From the NCBI GenBank assembly GCA_944474755.1, contig OX104113.1, positions 46,502,980 through 46,566,979 on the forward strand: a stretch of DNA of 64,000 nt, read 5' to 3'. Position 1 is the stretch's first letter, and the number at the start of each line of letters is the position of its first letter. The notes under the pieces are model-generated. The model was not told the origin of the DNA, did not search any database, and saw only the letters and a list, made by a program, of their open reading frames with translations. The position numbers were made by a program, and so were the translations under genes. This DNA is from Limnoperna fortunei (lineage: Eukaryota > Mollusca > Bivalvia > Mytilida > Modiolidae). Positions 63,666-64,000 of this stretch are shown here, piece by piece.

Positions 63666-63783
63666 GTCTACAACACCCGGTATTCCCAGGCGGTCACCCA
63701 TCCAAGTACTAACCGGGCTCGACGCTGCTTAACTTCGGTGATCGGACGAGAACCGGTGTTTTCAGCGTGATATGGCCGTAGAC
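63666..63783 (-). rRNA. 5S ribosomal RNA (reference copy)
   Basis: Minus strand starts GTCTACGGCCATATCACGC and ends GGGTGTTGTAGAC; the termini pair as helix I. The internal pol III control region is intact: box A AGTTAAGCAGCGTCGAGC and box C AGTACTTGGATGGGTGACC, where TFIIIA binds. The product is the 5S RNA of the large ribosomal subunit. Mature length is probably 119-120 nt including one or two 3' residues beyond GTAGAC. Confidence 0.98.
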
Positions 63784-63803
63784 ATCAATGTCTTAAAATT
63801 TAG

Positions 63804-63813
63804 CGTATATAAA
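63804..63813 (-). promoter_or_regulatory. TATA-like box of 5S gene (repeats in each unit)
   Basis: TTTATATACG on minus, at about -30 to -21 from the 5S start. External TATA-like boxes at this place are known for 5S genes of several invertebrates. Present at the same place in every unit. Confidence 0.65.
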
Positions 63814-64000
63814 GGTTCGGATGGCCGGAAACCAAATTTGCACGTGGCTACGTATGTATTTTTCAGTATTTTCATCACGAAATAAAAAAATATTTCATAC
63901 CAAATAACACAAAAACTTGCGAACATGTACATTTAACATTGAACAAAAATATTGGTTACAGGGAATACATAGAAAACATTAAATGCGTCTCGCTTTACAT

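Larger units (their letters stand above)
56314..64000 (-). repeat. 5S rDNA tandem array, 616-bp unit
   Basis: Head-to-tail array running off the window end. 5S starts recur at 616 bp (615 once). Each unit has one 118-120-nt 5S gene on the minus strand, an upstream TATA-like box, a T-rich terminator and an AT-rich spacer with a GC-rich splice-donor-containing segment. From the fourth unit on I see no differences between units; the three nearest the gap carry single-base length differences in homopolymers. Confidence 0.97.

Overview
The window is AT-rich, intron- and repeat-laden animal DNA, most likely from a mollusc and probably a bivalve. The evidence is a tRNA-headed SINE that ends in a conserved GGCGTTAAAC box with a CAAACAAA tail (the architecture of molluscan V-SINEs such as RUDI), several LINE clades, many short palindromic DNA elements, and animal-type spliced genes. 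Species cannot be named from sequence alone.

Layout. 0-18 kb has no host gene that I can support. It holds LINE fragments (350-880, 4539-6187 with a 12-bp target duplication, about 17400-17790), a LINE-type 3' region shared by 2918-3420 and 16690-17235, a 176-bp satellite (6826-9170) split by a DNA element, an (ATT)n microsatellite and SINEs. 18.7-24.5 kb (+) is a complete four-exon gene for an ER-type cyclophilin (PPIB/PPIC-like, 204 aa); intron 2 carries a 658-bp terminal-inverted-repeat element and intron 3 a SINE with a 12-bp target duplication. 28.3-49.6 kb (-) is one gene of eight exons that I reassembled from splice sites. It encodes a 444-aa protein that I identify as TEDC1 (tubulin epsilon and delta complex protein 1), a centriole triplet-microtubule factor. 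Its introns hold three minisatellites (36, 41 and 32 bp), a Helitron-like element made of 322-bp repeats, an L1/Tx1-like LINE, a dead Tigger/pogo transposase split by a 330-bp MITE, and many SINEs. A CR1/L2-like LINE (49947-52111, 10-bp target duplication) sits about 330 bp upstream of the TEDC1 start codon.

54.2-54.4 kb (-) is a THAP zinc-finger first exon. An unrecognised coding exon lies at 55.35-55.51 kb (+). After a 200-N gap (56114-56313) the rest of the window is a head-to-tail 5S rRNA gene array on the minus strand with a 616-bp unit: 12 complete copies and one partial. Every spacer also carries a GC-rich, hairpin-forming segment that ends in a consensus splice donor. This is the most intriguing unexplained feature here and could, speculatively, be a 5S-linked small RNA or spliced-leader-like gene.

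The host genes do not form a pathway. The common theme is nested insertion: elements with readable target duplications give a relative order of events (for example MITE into Tigger, DNA element into satellite, foldback element into SINE tail). All functional names rest on motif recognition by eye; no search was run.
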